A DNA stretch of 64,000 nucleotides from Parabacteroides chinchillae (GCF_900108035.1 NZ_FNVS01000001.1:389797-453796), one strand, 5' to 3'; shown: positions 1 to 9,175, counted from the stretch's first letter. The notes: generated by a model from the letters alone, not told the origin. Program-made: numbers and translations.

Positions 1-53
1 GTTTCGTCGAACGATAATTGATTATCACATTTAGGGCAGAAAACTCTTTTCAT
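1..53 (-). CDS. N-terminal fragment of a zinc-ribbon type protein
   Basis: An ATG on the minus strand at 53 opens a frame that runs off the left edge of the window after 17 codons. The visible protein starts MKRVFCPKCDNQLSFDET, with a CPxC pair that looks like the first half of a zinc ribbon. A -7 box lies 37 bases upstream, which supports this start. Nothing can be said about the rest of the protein. Function unknown. Confidence 0.6.
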   Translation of the reverse strand, partial: MKRVFCPKCDNQLSFDE

Positions 54-89
54 ATTCTATACTGAAATGATTCGTATTTTAATTCGATA

Positions 90-97
90 CAAAGATA
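90..97 (-). promoter_or_regulatory. -7 box for the zinc-ribbon gene
   Basis: Minus strand reads TATCTTTG, matching the Bacteroidota primary sigma -7 consensus TAnnTTTG. No clear -33 TTTG at 19-21 bases. The rest of 98-261 is AT-rich and holds nothing else I can support. Confidence 0.5.
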
Positions 98-261
98 CAC
101 GCTTTTTTGCATTCGGAGGCATACTTTAGATTTGAATAATCAGATATGACTATCCGTATAATGAACAATTCACCTTACAAAATGGTCTTAATTAAATCAG
201 CGTATCAATCGGGAAAAATTGATATATTTACATTGTCAGTAATAAAAACAGAATAAAAAGA

Positions 262-1272
262 ATGAAAATCCTCATCCCCTCGCTCATTACCTGTCTAAGT
301 ATATTCTACAACTGTACGCCTTCCCAAAAGGAAATTGTACCCAATGAAGATATAATAATTCAGGATTCCGTTAAAACAGAAAAGGCTGATACAATAAAAG
401 CTATACATGCCGAAAATATTACAATAGAAAAAGACTTGCTTTATGACAAACACACGTTAAAAGATACATATCCCTATAAAGATACCACCCGTCAATTTCA
501 ATGGGATAAAATACGTAAAAACCTGGCATTGCTTGAAACAATCCAGCAGAAACCATCCCAATGGGGAATACTGCAAAACTATAAGAACAGGAACGGGGAA
601 GCGCCCCTTATCCGCAACTATATAAGAAACGCATATAAAAGAGTGTCCGACACTCTAGGGATAGAACGCTATCAGTCGGCACCTCTTTATTTATTATCAG
701 ATACAATTATCCCTGAAAAATACGGACATGATGGAGAATTAGTACGCATAAAAGGAAAAGACGGTAATTTTATACAGATAGAAACCATTTATACTCCCGG
801 AGAATGGATGGTTCCCCAAAGATATATCGGGCTGATCAACGATACGGTAACATTTAATAAAGCCATCTTTGTTGACCGTCATAATCAGAACATTGCAACT
901 TTGGAAAAAGCAAACGGCAAATGGCTTGTACGAAGTATGAATCCATCAACTACCGGTCTGCACAGGCCTCCTTATGCTCAAGAAACGCCATTAGGGATTT
1001 TTGTTATTCAAGAAAAGAAACCCAAAATGATTTATCTCGTGGACGGTTCACAAGAAACCGGAGGCTTTGCCCCTTATGCCAGTCGTTTCACCGACGGAGC
1101 TTATATACATGGGGTTCCGGTAAATGCACCCCGTACCGCACCGATAGAATACAGTCCGTCATTGGGTACAACTCCCCGCTCCCACATGTGTGTACGAAAT
1201 GCAACGTCTCACGCGAAATTTATATATGGCTGGACACCTGTTAACGAAACAATTGTTTTTGTATTAGAGTAA
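262..1272 (+). CDS. L,D-transpeptidase (YkuD family), probably exported
   Basis: 336 residues. The N-terminus is hydrophobic and ends in Cys18, but the preceding residues (FYN) are a poor lipobox, so lipidation is uncertain. The C-terminal third carries the YkuD signature: a histidine at about 283 (IHGVPVN) and the catalytic motif SHMCVRN with Cys at about 310. Family members attach peptidoglycan stems or lipoproteins by forming 3-3 type links or by exchange at diaminopimelate. The usual motif is SHGCVR; here methionine replaces glycine. The preceding 200 residues look like a charged linker and an SH3-like stretch. The next gene is a second, differently built transpeptidase, only 34 bases away, but with its own -7 box. 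Confidence 0.85.
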   Translation: MKILIPSLITCLSIFYNCTPSQKEIVPNEDIIIQDSVKTEKADTIKAIHAENITIEKDLLYDKHTLKDTYPYKDTTRQFQWDKIRKNLALLETIQQKPSQWGILQNYKNRNGEAPLIRNYIRNAYKRVSDTLGIERYQSAPLYLLSDTIIPEKYGHDGELVRIKGKDGNFIQIETIYTPGEWMVPQRYIGLINDTVTFNKAIFVDRHNQNIATLEKANGKWLVRSMNPSTTGLHRPPYAQETPLGIFVIQEKKPKMIYLVDGSQETGGFAPYASRFTDGAYIHGVPVNAPRTAPIEYSPSLGTTPRSHMCVRNATSHAKFIYGWTPVNETIVFVLE

Positions 1273-1278
1273 AAATCA

Positions 1279-1286
1279 TATCTTTG
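1279..1286 (+). promoter_or_regulatory. -7 box before the second transpeptidase gene
   Basis: TATCTTTG, 20 bases before the ATG at 1307 and directly after the stop of the preceding gene. This suggests that the second transpeptidase can be transcribed on its own. Confidence 0.5.
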
Positions 1287-1306
1287 CGACATTATTATTT
1301 CTGTTT

Positions 1307-2011
1307 ATGCTAAAATTAATATTATATCTGTGTCTGCTTTTCATACCGGCCAACTACATGTCTACCCGGAATACCGGCAAATATGACTTACCCAAGCCTG
1401 ATTTATATTCTGCAACTTCAGAATGCCGGAAGCTTTACCAAATTATGGGGCTGGAAAACCATATTAACTACATTGCATTTGAAAAAGCTTACACCGGATT
1501 CAAGAAAATTGACAGAAAAGACAAAGGCATCATTACACTGATTGATTTTACCAAACCATCCACCGAAGAACGATTATATGTACTTGACATCAAACATCAT
1601 AAACTCCTGTTCTCTTCACTTGTATCGCACGGAAAAAATAGCGGAAACAATTATGCCACCTCATTTTCCAATGAAAACGGTTCCTATAAAAGTTCATTAG
1701 GATTCTATATCACCGGAAACACCTATCAAGGCAAAAACGGTTATTCTCTTATACTTAACGGATTAGAGAAAGGAATAAACGACAATGCAAAAGAACGCGC
1801 TATCGTAATTCATGGAGCAGATTATGCTAACCCTTCCGCAATTGCTTCCGGTCGTTTGGGGCGTAGCTTCGGATGTCCGGCCTTGCCACAATCTTTATGT
1901 AAACCCATTATCAATACAATAAAAGGGGGAACGGTTCTTTTTATTTATGCAGAAGATCCCAAATACCTGAGTCAAAGTCGTTTTTTATCTTCCGGCAATC
2001 CAACATCGTGA
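1307..2011 (+). CDS. Murein L,D-transpeptidase catalytic domain protein (YkuD_2 type)
   Basis: 234 residues with an N-terminal signal-like segment (about residues 1-18). The catalytic region shows a histidine at about 169 (VIHGADYA) and GRSFGCPAL with Cys at about 190, the SxGCP form typical of the YkuD_2 family common in Bacteroidota. The likely site of action is the periplasmic peptidoglycan. It differs from the preceding gene both in motif and in length, so the pair is two family branches side by side rather than a recent duplication. It runs convergently towards the unknown membrane protein gene ending at 2037. Confidence 0.85.
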   Translation: MLKLILYLCLLFIPANYMSTRNTGKYDLPKPDLYSATSECRKLYQIMGLENHINYIAFEKAYTGFKKIDRKDKGIITLIDFTKPSTEERLYVLDIKHHKLLFSSLVSHGKNSGNNYATSFSNENGSYKSSLGFYITGNTYQGKNGYSLILNGLEKGINDNAKERAIVIHGADYANPSAIASGRLGRSFGCPALPQSLCKPIINTIKGGTVLFIYAEDPKYLSQSRFLSSGNPTS

Positions 2012-2036
2012 CCGGAAGATGACAAAAACATAATTC

Positions 2037-3245
2037 TCACTTAGTCCGGGAAGTAAGTTTATTCTCCAATAATCTATATAAATTAGACAGAATATAAGAA
2101 TCTACATTATCGACCGACAATTCATAATTAACCCAAAAGTTTTGCTTTCCGCTTCCTATCAAAGCTGTCTTTGCGTTAAACAGCAAGTGGTAATCATATA
2201 ATTCCGGTATCCCGGATAACAAGTACAAATCATCCAGACACTGTACAACCTCTAAGACAGACCGTTTTCCACGATCTTGTTCCATTAACAAAAACCATAT
2301 ATAATTACTCAATACTTCTTCATTGGTTTGTTCCATATTAAACTCCCGGATAAGAACATTCATCCGTTCTTTCAAATCCGTTTGATTATCAGGAAAAGCA
2401 CCAGAAGCTAAACACTTCATCGTTTTATTAATAAAGCCCGCTTTAAGCATATCATTAGCCCATTCCACCCATCTTTGATTAATAATATCCTCTCCGAAAA
2501 CAGTCAATGCCAGGATTTCGCATGTAACCGGCACTTTAGTTACAATATCCTTATAACTATAGAGAGTACACGGATGCAAAGAAAAACGTTGTACTACATA
2601 AAGCAATTGTTCTATATCATTATGTAAGTCTAGTTTTGGAAATAATTTTACCGGTACTCCGAAATAAGCCATATCAGACTGAATCAAAAAAATACATTTA
2701 CCATCCAGATAGGCATCTATATTCTTTATATATTCCTCCTCTTTTCCGGGAGTAACAGGCAAATAATAAGGAATGATCATACAAATAAGCAATTTTTCCC
2801 GTCCCGATTTATCCTTTTCCTGATAAATTCCCGTTCTGAAAACATAATCATTTTTTATACATTCGAACTGAGCTTGTTCGACCTGTTTTATCGGCTCGTC
2901 CCAATCATAGCGTTCCAAAACGTCAAACATCAGTTTTCTTAAAAGCTTTGGCTTTCTGTAATTATTAATATAAGTTAGCAACAACACCAATGGGAGACCA
3001 AACATAAAAGGAAGGAAGGATACAGAAACCAACAACTCATAAGGCATATTGCCTGATAAGAAACCAGTAATAAGTAATATAATTACACATGGGGTACAAA
3101 ACAAAATCACCAGTGACAAAGAATAAATCCACCAGCCTTTATATGTTTTAAATTCAAGTTTACCTATTTCATCTATATCATTTATAAGCAATGATAAGTA
3201 TTGTTTAATATCAGCAAATGATATTTTATCTTCTCTCAATTCCAT
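2037..3245 (-). CDS. Unknown protein with two membrane segments
   Basis: 402 residues. Two hydrophobic stretches near residues 40-63 and 68-92 look like a membrane hairpin. The remaining 300 residues are predicted soluble, with no motif that I recognise. The N-terminal 35 residues are charged and probably cytoplasmic, so the large C-terminal part should be cytoplasmic too. The gene stands alone: it converges on the transpeptidase pair, and the nearest upstream feature on its strand is the probable small RNA at 3409-3479, with its terminator 160 bases before this ATG. No function is proposed. Confidence 0.75.
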   Translation of the reverse strand: MELREDKISFADIKQYLSLLINDIDEIGKLEFKTYKGWWIYSLSLVILFCTPCVIILLITGFLSGNMPYELLVSVSFLPFMFGLPLVLLLTYINNYRKPKLLRKLMFDVLERYDWDEPIKQVEQAQFECIKNDYVFRTGIYQEKDKSGREKLLICMIIPYYLPVTPGKEEEYIKNIDAYLDGKCIFLIQSDMAYFGVPVKLFPKLDLHNDIEQLLYVVQRFSLHPCTLYSYKDIVTKVPVTCEILALTVFGEDIINQRWVEWANDMLKAGFINKTMKCLASGAFPDNQTDLKERMNVLIREFNMEQTNEEVLSNYIWFLLMEQDRGKRSVLEVVQCLDDLYLLSGIPELYDYHLLFNAKTALIGSGKQNFWVNYELSVDNVDSYILSNLYRLLENKLTSRTK

Positions 3246-3408
3246 GATTTTCTTTTAGAAGTTATAAAGATAGCACATACCAACCAGAATTACAGCAGCT
3301 CTTAAAACAAAAACTAATTCATAATTATGACTTTTAAAAATTATAACTATGAATCGATAAAAACATTATTATGATTATATTCATTTGAAATAAAACGGCA
3401 AGTATATA

Positions 3409-3479
3409 AAAAAGAAAAGGTCATCCTCACGGACAACCAATCTTCATTGTTAACCTTAAATCTAATACCATGAAAAACA
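3409..3479 (-). ncRNA. Probable small RNA (promoter, conserved-looking 5' part, terminator)
   Basis: Minus strand. A perfect -7 box TATATTTG lies at 3485-3492, so transcription should start near 3478-3479. The following 40 bases contain no open frame of note. At 3438-3419 an 8-base-pair stem (two G-U pairs) closes a GTGA tetraloop and is followed by a T-rich run at 3418-3405, a good intrinsic terminator. The product would be about 70 nt. The 5' part (TTCATGGTATTAGATTTAAG and onwards) resembles a short element I remember recurring between genes in Bacteroidales, but I cannot verify that here. Alternatively it is a terminated leader of the 402-residue protein gene downstream. The rest of 3246-3601 is AT-rich with no gene. 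Confidence 0.55.
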
Positions 3480-3484
3480 CGATG

Positions 3485-3492
3485 CAAATATA
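3485..3492 (-). promoter_or_regulatory. -7 box of the probable small RNA
   Basis: Minus strand TATATTTG, an exact match to TAnnTTTG. No convincing -33 TTTG at 19-21 bases further upstream. Confidence 0.55.
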
Positions 3493-3601
3493 ACAGTTAT
3501 ATGTTATACAGCATACTATATCGTCTAAAAATAGTATCTTATTAACTTTATTTAGTCAAAACATGCTCTAAAACATATCTTACTGCTATTAAAACCTCTC
3601 T

Positions 3602-5068
3602 TTATTGAACAAATTTCACATCGATGCCTTTATCTTCCTTTGCTTTTAATCCTAAAACACGCCCTTGCTGATTTACCTTTCCGGTAATAAATTCGGGTAT
3701 ATTATATGACTTCATAAAACGAAAATAAAATTCCGGGTCTTCCTGAGGCAGTAAAAATGGCTTGTGTGCCTGTCCATCCTCATCAACATAAGCAAAGAAA
3801 GGACGGGTGTAAAGTCCGTCAATCCGTCGGCTACTAAATACAATCCAACGGCTGTTACTACTCCACGAATGATAACTTTCCACATCATCACTATTTACTA
3901 TATTCAATGGATATATATTATTAGTAGCCAGACCCAGCATATACAAATCGGCATCTTTATGCCAGATAGAAAAGTTGCCGTAACCGGACAAAGTAAAAAG
4001 TAAATACTTCCCATCCGGAGAAACCCGGGGAAAAGAAACACTCTTTCCATCAGCAACTGCATTATATAAAGTATCGACTGTAGTTCCGAACCGACGCGCA
4101 GAAGGGTCGAAAGACACAGAACACAAACTATATTTCACCTCATTATATTCTCTTGGCATCGGACGGGCTTGAGCCGTACAGAAAAAAAGCCTTTTACCAT
4201 CCGGCGAGAAGGTCGGAAATGTTTCGAATGAAGATTCTGAAGAAAGCAAAGGAGATGTTACGATCTCATGCTTTTCGGTATCATAGACCACTACATCAGA
4301 AGCAGAATCAAACACTTCCACCCGATTCTTATCATTCATATGGAATGACTGTTTTGTTTTATTTACGGAAAAAGCGACATACTTTCCCGAAGGATGCCAA
4401 GAAGGATAAACTAGCGGCGAAATAGTCTGTTCCGTCTTCGTATTCAGCTTTTCCACTTTGTCGCCATCTATCAATATAGTACACGGATAAGTCTCACGCA
4501 TGTGGAAAAGCATCTTATCCGGATTCTGCATACAAAAAGAGTGACAGTTCATACAATTATTACCACTCATTTTATTCTCTACAATTGCATCTTCCGTATA
4601 ATTCTCAAGATTACGCTGATAGATTCCCATGTGATTCCAAAGTTCATAACCCGGCTCGATTAAACGATACGCCAGCCAGGAATCAATCGGTTCGTTTGCC
4701 ACATCAATATTAAAAGGTGCATAAGCAATCCATTCGCCATCCACCTTTGCCTGAATAGTTACACCAATACTTTTGCCTGTTGATAACTGCAATATTTTTT
4801 TCCATTTAGATGCGGGTATGACAAAGCTATTCCCTTTTTTTGCCTTTACTTCAATCGTTTCAGTTTCTGAAGTAATCAAAGCCCGGGCATCCTGGCACTG
4901 ATTTTTCAATTCAAAATTCAGAGGAGCAATGTTGGAAGGAATTGTTACACCTACATAATCAGGAAATATCACAGGTTGCACTTCCAGATTTTTCTTCACC
5001 AGTACCGGTTCGGAGCAAGCCATCAAAAGGGCTAACATCCACAAATATATCGTTTGTTTATTCATCAT
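3602..5068 (-). CDS. TolB/PD40-like lipoprotein with a CxxCH motif
   Basis: 488 residues (first ATG; a second ATG follows at once and sits better behind the GGAGG, so it may be the true start). Signal peptide with Cys18 as likely lipidated residue. Residues about 172-176 read CMNCH, the covalent haem-binding signature of c-type cytochromes. The second half has four WD40-like PD40 repeats (WHPSGKYVAF, FSPDGKRLFF, VSPDGKYLLF, WSSNSRWIVF), which fold as TolB-type propeller blades. It begins 5 bases after the DUF6057 membrane protein gene, so the two are cotranscribed and probably act together at the envelope. Substrate and role are unknown. No cytochrome c maturation genes are in the window. Confidence 0.75.
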   Translation of the reverse strand: MMNKQTIYLWMLALLMACSEPVLVKKNLEVQPVIFPDYVGVTIPSNIAPLNFELKNQCQDARALITSETETIEVKAKKGNSFVIPASKWKKILQLSTGKSIGVTIQAKVDGEWIAYAPFNIDVANEPIDSWLAYRLIEPGYELWNHMGIYQRNLENYTEDAIVENKMSGNNCMNCHSFCMQNPDKMLFHMRETYPCTILIDGDKVEKLNTKTEQTISPLVYPSWHPSGKYVAFSVNKTKQSFHMNDKNRVEVFDSASDVVVYDTEKHEIVTSPLLSSESSFETFPTFSPDGKRLFFCTAQARPMPREYNEVKYSLCSVSFDPSARRFGTTVDTLYNAVADGKSVSFPRVSPDGKYLLFTLSGYGNFSIWHKDADLYMLGLATNNIYPLNIVNSDDVESYHSWSSNSRWIVFSSRRIDGLYTRPFFAYVDEDGQAHKPFLLPQEDPEFYFRFMKSYNIPEFITGKVNQQGRVLGLKAKEDKGIDVKFVQ

Positions 5069-5073
5069 TCCTC

Positions 5074-6825
5074 CTATTTAAACATATAATAGAACCAATA
5101 GGTGTCACCATACGAACGCCCTAACAATCCAGGCAAAGCATTCGGATTATTCCGGTTAGCAAGCACTTGCCTTTTATATTCATCAAAACGCTTTACAATA
5201 GACTCCGAAACACCAAAACGTTTCCAGTAATCAGATTCTCTTTCCGACAATGTTATTACAGCTTCCTGATAACTGGTTGGCAATACAGGAAGCAGGTCCG
5301 TACCGTAATATGTCTCTATCATATTCTTAAACTTATCCATATCCTTCATTAACAGATAAAATACGCCCAAATATTGAAATGCGGCTTTATTTGCGGGATT
5401 CTGTTCCGCCATCAACCGGAGATCAGCATCAAAACCGTCTATCTGAGACAAAATACTATTTTTCAAAAGTCCTTTTCGCATATTACCCAGCAATGGATCA
5501 CTCTCTACTTCAGCATCATTATAAAGAAATTTACGTTGTTCTTTTGCCCAATCTCTATAATAAAGCGTATTTTCCAGAACGGCTATATATTTTTCAGCAA
5601 CCGGATAAGTACCATATATTAAATTGGTTTGCACTAAACGTTTCATCATACGCGGGTTACCATCACACAAAGAACCCAGATTGCTCTCAAACGCCATTTC
5701 CTGTGCAATTGCCACATTGCCCATTGCAAAATAAACATCACTCAGCAAAGTTGAAACATTTGCCGATTTATTCCAAGTGACAGCCAATCCTTGCGGTCCA
5801 CGCTGGTCATATTTAAAAGCATCCTCTGCCAACTGCCCTTTATGTGCAAGCGCCATATTTGCATAACACATATAAAGATAGTTTGTCATCGGCTTTCTGC
5901 ACATTTCCAATATTTTATCCCATTGTTCGGTACGAGCATAATAGTCCATCGTCTTCATCTGATAAGACTTGCTATCACCATACTTTTCTACACCTTTCCA
6001 GAAAAGGAAACAGATTAACAAAATCTGGATCGCACTTGCAATCACCAGCATTTTTCCTTTTAGTTCATTTTTATGCCGTAAAATAAAAACGATCAACAAT
6101 GATAACAAAAAAGACAACCATGAATAATAAATAACTTTATCCGGTACCAAACGTACATGATAATAGGCATCGGGCAAGAATGCAAAACGATATTCCCCGA
6201 TAAAAGAGAAATAAACACTACCTATTCCAAGTAACAAGGCAATAAATCCCGTACCAAGAAAATAATACCAGCAAGAAGTTCGATTGATTACTTCACACAA
6301 CATAATAGCCAAAGCAAACAAGCTAAAAACGGCACCTGCAAAAAAGAATAATAAAATAGTAGCAACGAGACTCGCAACCAACCGGTATATAACCGGTTTT
6401 ATCTTCAACACTCCATATAGAACCAATAACATCATGCCCAAGGCAATCGTCCCTTGTAATATATAGTTATTATCAAAATGAACAAATAACAATGTCAGAA
6501 CCGGAAGCAAAGGTAGTATAAACAAGTGTGTTTTCGGGTCGATCTGCTTCAGTACCATGCTAGTAAGAAGCCCAATCATAGTTAGCAGTGCCGCAGTAAT
6601 AACTGCTCCTGCATACGGTACAATAAAAAACTGCACCAAACTTTCAGTGATAACCAAAGCCAAGCCTCCAGGCTTCATCAACATCTCTGAAATGGATGGC
6701 CAGGAAATCTGAAACAGTTGATTTTGTTCAACACTATAAAAATGAAATTCACTGAATACCGATAAAAAAATACTCAGGGACAAGAATATAATCAGATAAA
6801 ATAAAATATCCGGTAATTTTTTCAT
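5074..6825 (-). CDS. DUF6057-like polytopic membrane protein
   Basis: 583 residues. About ten hydrophobic segments fill residues 1-275. The C-terminal 300 residues are soluble and helical, with repeat-like spacing as in TPR proteins (for example ALAHKGQLAEDAF and LGVFYLLMKDMDKFKNM). This matches the family named DUF6057 in Bacteroidales, whose function is not known. The gene starts 12 bases after the twin-ATPase gene and ends 5 bases before the TolB-like lipoprotein gene, so the three probably form one transcript. The architecture (membrane part plus helical repeat tail) would suit a scaffold in the envelope; that is inference. Confidence 0.7.
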   Translation of the reverse strand: MKKLPDILFYLIIFLSLSIFLSVFSEFHFYSVEQNQLFQISWPSISEMLMKPGGLALVITESLVQFFIVPYAGAVITAALLTMIGLLTSMVLKQIDPKTHLFILPLLPVLTLLFVHFDNNYILQGTIALGMMLLVLYGVLKIKPVIYRLVASLVATILLFFFAGAVFSLFALAIMLCEVINRTSCWYYFLGTGFIALLLGIGSVYFSFIGEYRFAFLPDAYYHVRLVPDKVIYYSWLSFLLSLLIVFILRHKNELKGKMLVIASAIQILLICFLFWKGVEKYGDSKSYQMKTMDYYARTEQWDKILEMCRKPMTNYLYMCYANMALAHKGQLAEDAFKYDQRGPQGLAVTWNKSANVSTLLSDVYFAMGNVAIAQEMAFESNLGSLCDGNPRMMKRLVQTNLIYGTYPVAEKYIAVLENTLYYRDWAKEQRKFLYNDAEVESDPLLGNMRKGLLKNSILSQIDGFDADLRLMAEQNPANKAAFQYLGVFYLLMKDMDKFKNMIETYYGTDLLPVLPTSYQEAVITLSERESDYWKRFGVSESIVKRFDEYKRQVLANRNNPNALPGLLGRSYGDTYWFYYMFK

Positions 6826-6837
6826 AACATTGAAGTA

Positions 6838-8307
6838 TTAAGCATGTTTCACCAGTTGAAAACGTTTATCAACGCAAGCCGGTAATTCATGCGGATAGTG
6901 GGTCACATATATCAGCGTCTTTCCCGGACGTGAACAAAATTGTTCTATTATATCAGCAGCTTTTTTCTTATTGCTCACGTCCAGTCCATGAAGCGGTTCA
7001 TCCAGAATTATTAAATCAGGATCTTTCACAAATGCACGGGCCAACAAAGCCAAACGTTGTTCGCCCGACGAAAGAGTAGGGAATGGTCGGTCTTTCAAAT
7101 CCCCAATGCCAAATACCTGCATCCATGCCAATGCAATCCCCTGTTGTTCCTCATTACATTTACGATACAAACCAATAGAATCAAAAAAACCGGAACCGAC
7201 AATATTAATAGTCGGAACATTTTCCATATAATAAAGGTGCATTTCCGGAGAAACATACCCTATTCTCTTTTTAATGTCCCAAATACTTTCGCCAGAACCA
7301 CGTTTCCGGTCAAACAGATAAAGCGTATTAGCGTATGATTGCGGATTATCGGCATATACAAGGCTGAGCAAAGTAGATTTACCAGCACCATTCGGACCAA
7401 ACAAAGCCCATTTTTCGCCATTCTTTACTTCCCAGTCAATATCTTTCAGAATAGTTCGGGTTCCATACTTAATACAAACATGTTCCATACGAAAAGTAAC
7501 CTCGTGCGTGGAAGGCTCTTTTTCACCTCCATTCGGAAGAAAAACAAATTTCTCTCGAGAGAAACCAGATTTTCTCTCGGATGGAAACAATTTTGCAACT
7601 AGTTCCGCATCCTGCAAAAACTGAGTACGCGACATCGGTTTCAGTATATTCCGGTTATAAACAGGAAGCACATCCGTTATCATTTCAGGTATGTCATTCG
7701 GATTAGAAAGCAGCAAAACAACCTGTACGCTTTCCAACTTTGTCATCTGCTGAAGCATCTCCACCAACAAATCGCGCGAAGGAGCATCTAATCCGATAAA
7801 CGGATTATCGAGAATAAGAATACGGGGACGGCTTAACAATGTTCTTACAACCAAAAACTTCCGTAATTCGCCACTGGATAAGAATATTAATTTTTTAGGC
7901 AATAATTCTTCTATTCCGAAAAGAGATAGCACTTTTGCTAATTCTTCCGTATCTATATAATCCTTCAATATTTCCTCAACCGTAGGCATTTCATCTGTTT
8001 CCGTAGAATGCCAACGTTGTTGGTAATAAGAATTACGGCAATCTGCCAACGAATAAATATCTTTAAAAGCAATGCATTTAACCAGTTCGCTCACTTTTCC
8101 GTCATAGCCGAACACAACATCACCCTCTTTAATCGCAAACTTACGTTGCATCATATCCGCAATCAACGTTTTACCAGCTCCATTCGGGCCGATAACAGCC
8201 CATTGCTGTCCTTCTTCTATATCCCAATTGACAGGCGCAGCAAAACGTAGCTCCGGTAAACGGGTCACAACCTGTTGTATACTTACTATTTTCTTCCGAT
8301 TATCCAT
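6838..8307 (-). CDS. Twin ATP-binding cassette protein (ModF-like)
   Basis: 489 residues from the ATG at 8307; a longer frame exists to 8355 but would overlap argB by 26 bases, and the shorter start has an A/G-rich stretch just ahead. Two complete ABC domains in tandem: Walker A GPNGAGKT at about 40 and GPNGAGKS in the second half; signatures LSSGELRK and LSSGEQRL; Walker B ILILDNPFIGLD and LIILDEPLHGLD. There is no membrane domain. Proteins of this layout (ModF/PhrA group) are usually annotated as molybdate-associated ATPases, but a role is not proven. It follows argB and precedes the DUF6057 gene by 12 bases. Confidence 0.85.
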   Translation of the reverse strand: MDNRKKIVSIQQVVTRLPELRFAAPVNWDIEEGQQWAVIGPNGAGKTLIADMMQRKFAIKEGDVVFGYDGKVSELVKCIAFKDIYSLADCRNSYYQQRWHSTETDEMPTVEEILKDYIDTEELAKVLSLFGIEELLPKKLIFLSSGELRKFLVVRTLLSRPRILILDNPFIGLDAPSRDLLVEMLQQMTKLESVQVVLLLSNPNDIPEMITDVLPVYNRNILKPMSRTQFLQDAELVAKLFPSERKSGFSREKFVFLPNGGEKEPSTHEVTFRMEHVCIKYGTRTILKDIDWEVKNGEKWALFGPNGAGKSTLLSLVYADNPQSYANTLYLFDRKRGSGESIWDIKKRIGYVSPEMHLYYMENVPTINIVGSGFFDSIGLYRKCNEEQQGIALAWMQVFGIGDLKDRPFPTLSSGEQRLALLARAFVKDPDLIILDEPLHGLDVSNKKKAADIIEQFCSRPGKTLIYVTHYPHELPACVDKRFQLVKHA

Positions 8308-8329
8308 TTTCTTTTTGTACTTACAGATA

Positions 8330-9097
8330 TCAGCTGATCCGCGTTCCTTTTCCATTATGTATTTCGGATGCCTGCGTAATAATTACCTGTTTAACACCTG
8401 CATCTATTGCCTGATAAGCATTTTCCAGCTTCGGAATCATACCACCCTGAATAATGCCTTGTTCCACATACTTTTTAAACGTATTCCGGTCTATCTCAGG
8501 TATAACGCTTTCGTCATCATTTTCATCCAACAATACACCTTTCTTTTCAAAGCAGAACATCAAAGTAACGTCAAAATGCTTTGCTAAAGCTTTTGCAGCT
8601 TCTCCGGCAATCGTATCGGCATTGGTATTCAGCATATTTCCCTGTTTATCATGTGTCAACGGAGCCAATACCGGCACAATATCCTGATGAATAAGCGATG
8701 CCAACAAGTCTGCATTCACCTCCTTTACATCACCAACAAAACCATAGTCAACTTCCGCCACCGGACGTTTATCCGAACGCATCAGGTTCATATCTGCACC
8801 GGTTAAACCCAAAGCATTCACGCCCAAAGCTTGTAAACCGGCAACTATATTTTTATTTACCAAGCCGCCATATACCATAGTCACAACTTTCAATGTTTCA
8901 GCATCCGTAATACGGCGGCCATTTACCATTTTGCTTTCAATACCCAATTGTGTAGCCAGTTTAGTTGCCGAACGCCCGCCGCCATGCACCAGCACTTTAT
9001 ATCCTTCTATAGCCGAAAAATCATGAAGCAAACTGCGAAGCGTACTTTCTTCTTCCACAATCTTTCCGCCCACCTTTACCAAAGTAAGTTTTTCCAT
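8330..9097 (-). CDS. argB: Acetylglutamate kinase
   Basis: 255 residues, full length for the family. It phosphorylates N-acetyl-L-glutamate with ATP in the arginine pathway, in the cytoplasm. Seen: the N-terminal LVKVGGKIVEE lysine/glycine loop, the substrate-binding VHGGGRSATKLA stretch, and the C-terminal GGMIPKLENAYQAIDAGV segment that binds the nucleotide. No other arginine gene is nearby; it is followed closely by the twin-ATPase gene. A -7 box lies 31 bases upstream of the ATG. Confidence 0.93.
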   Translation of the reverse strand: MEKLTLVKVGGKIVEEESTLRSLLHDFSAIEGYKVLVHGGGRSATKLATQLGIESKMVNGRRITDAETLKVVTMVYGGLVNKNIVAGLQALGVNALGLTGADMNLMRSDKRPVAEVDYGFVGDVKEVNADLLASLIHQDIVPVLAPLTHDKQGNMLNTNADTIAGEAAKALAKHFDVTLMFCFEKKGVLLDENDDESVIPEIDRNTFKKYVEQGIIQGGMIPKLENAYQAIDAGVKQVIITQASEIHNGKGTRIS

Positions 9098-9127
9098 TTA
9101 TTTATACGCACTAATTATTTTTGCGCT

Positions 9128-9135
9128 CAAAGTTA
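9128..9135 (-). promoter_or_regulatory. -7 box for argB
   Basis: Minus strand TAACTTTG (TAnnTTTG). It lies back to back with the tRNA-Gly promoter at 9157-9164. Confidence 0.5.
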
Positions 9136-9156
9136 CTAAAAAAAGAAAGATTTATA

Positions 9157-9164
9157 TACTTTTG
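9157..9164 (+). promoter_or_regulatory. -7 box for tRNA-Gly
   Basis: TACTTTTG, ending 11 bases before the mature tRNA. No clear -33 element. Confidence 0.55.
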
Positions 9165-9175
9165 CATCATCCAAC

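Noticed and set aside
8307..8355. Longer start of the twin-ATPase gene
   Set aside because: It would overlap argB by 26 bases; the ATG at 8307 avoids this and begins nearer the first ABC domain.
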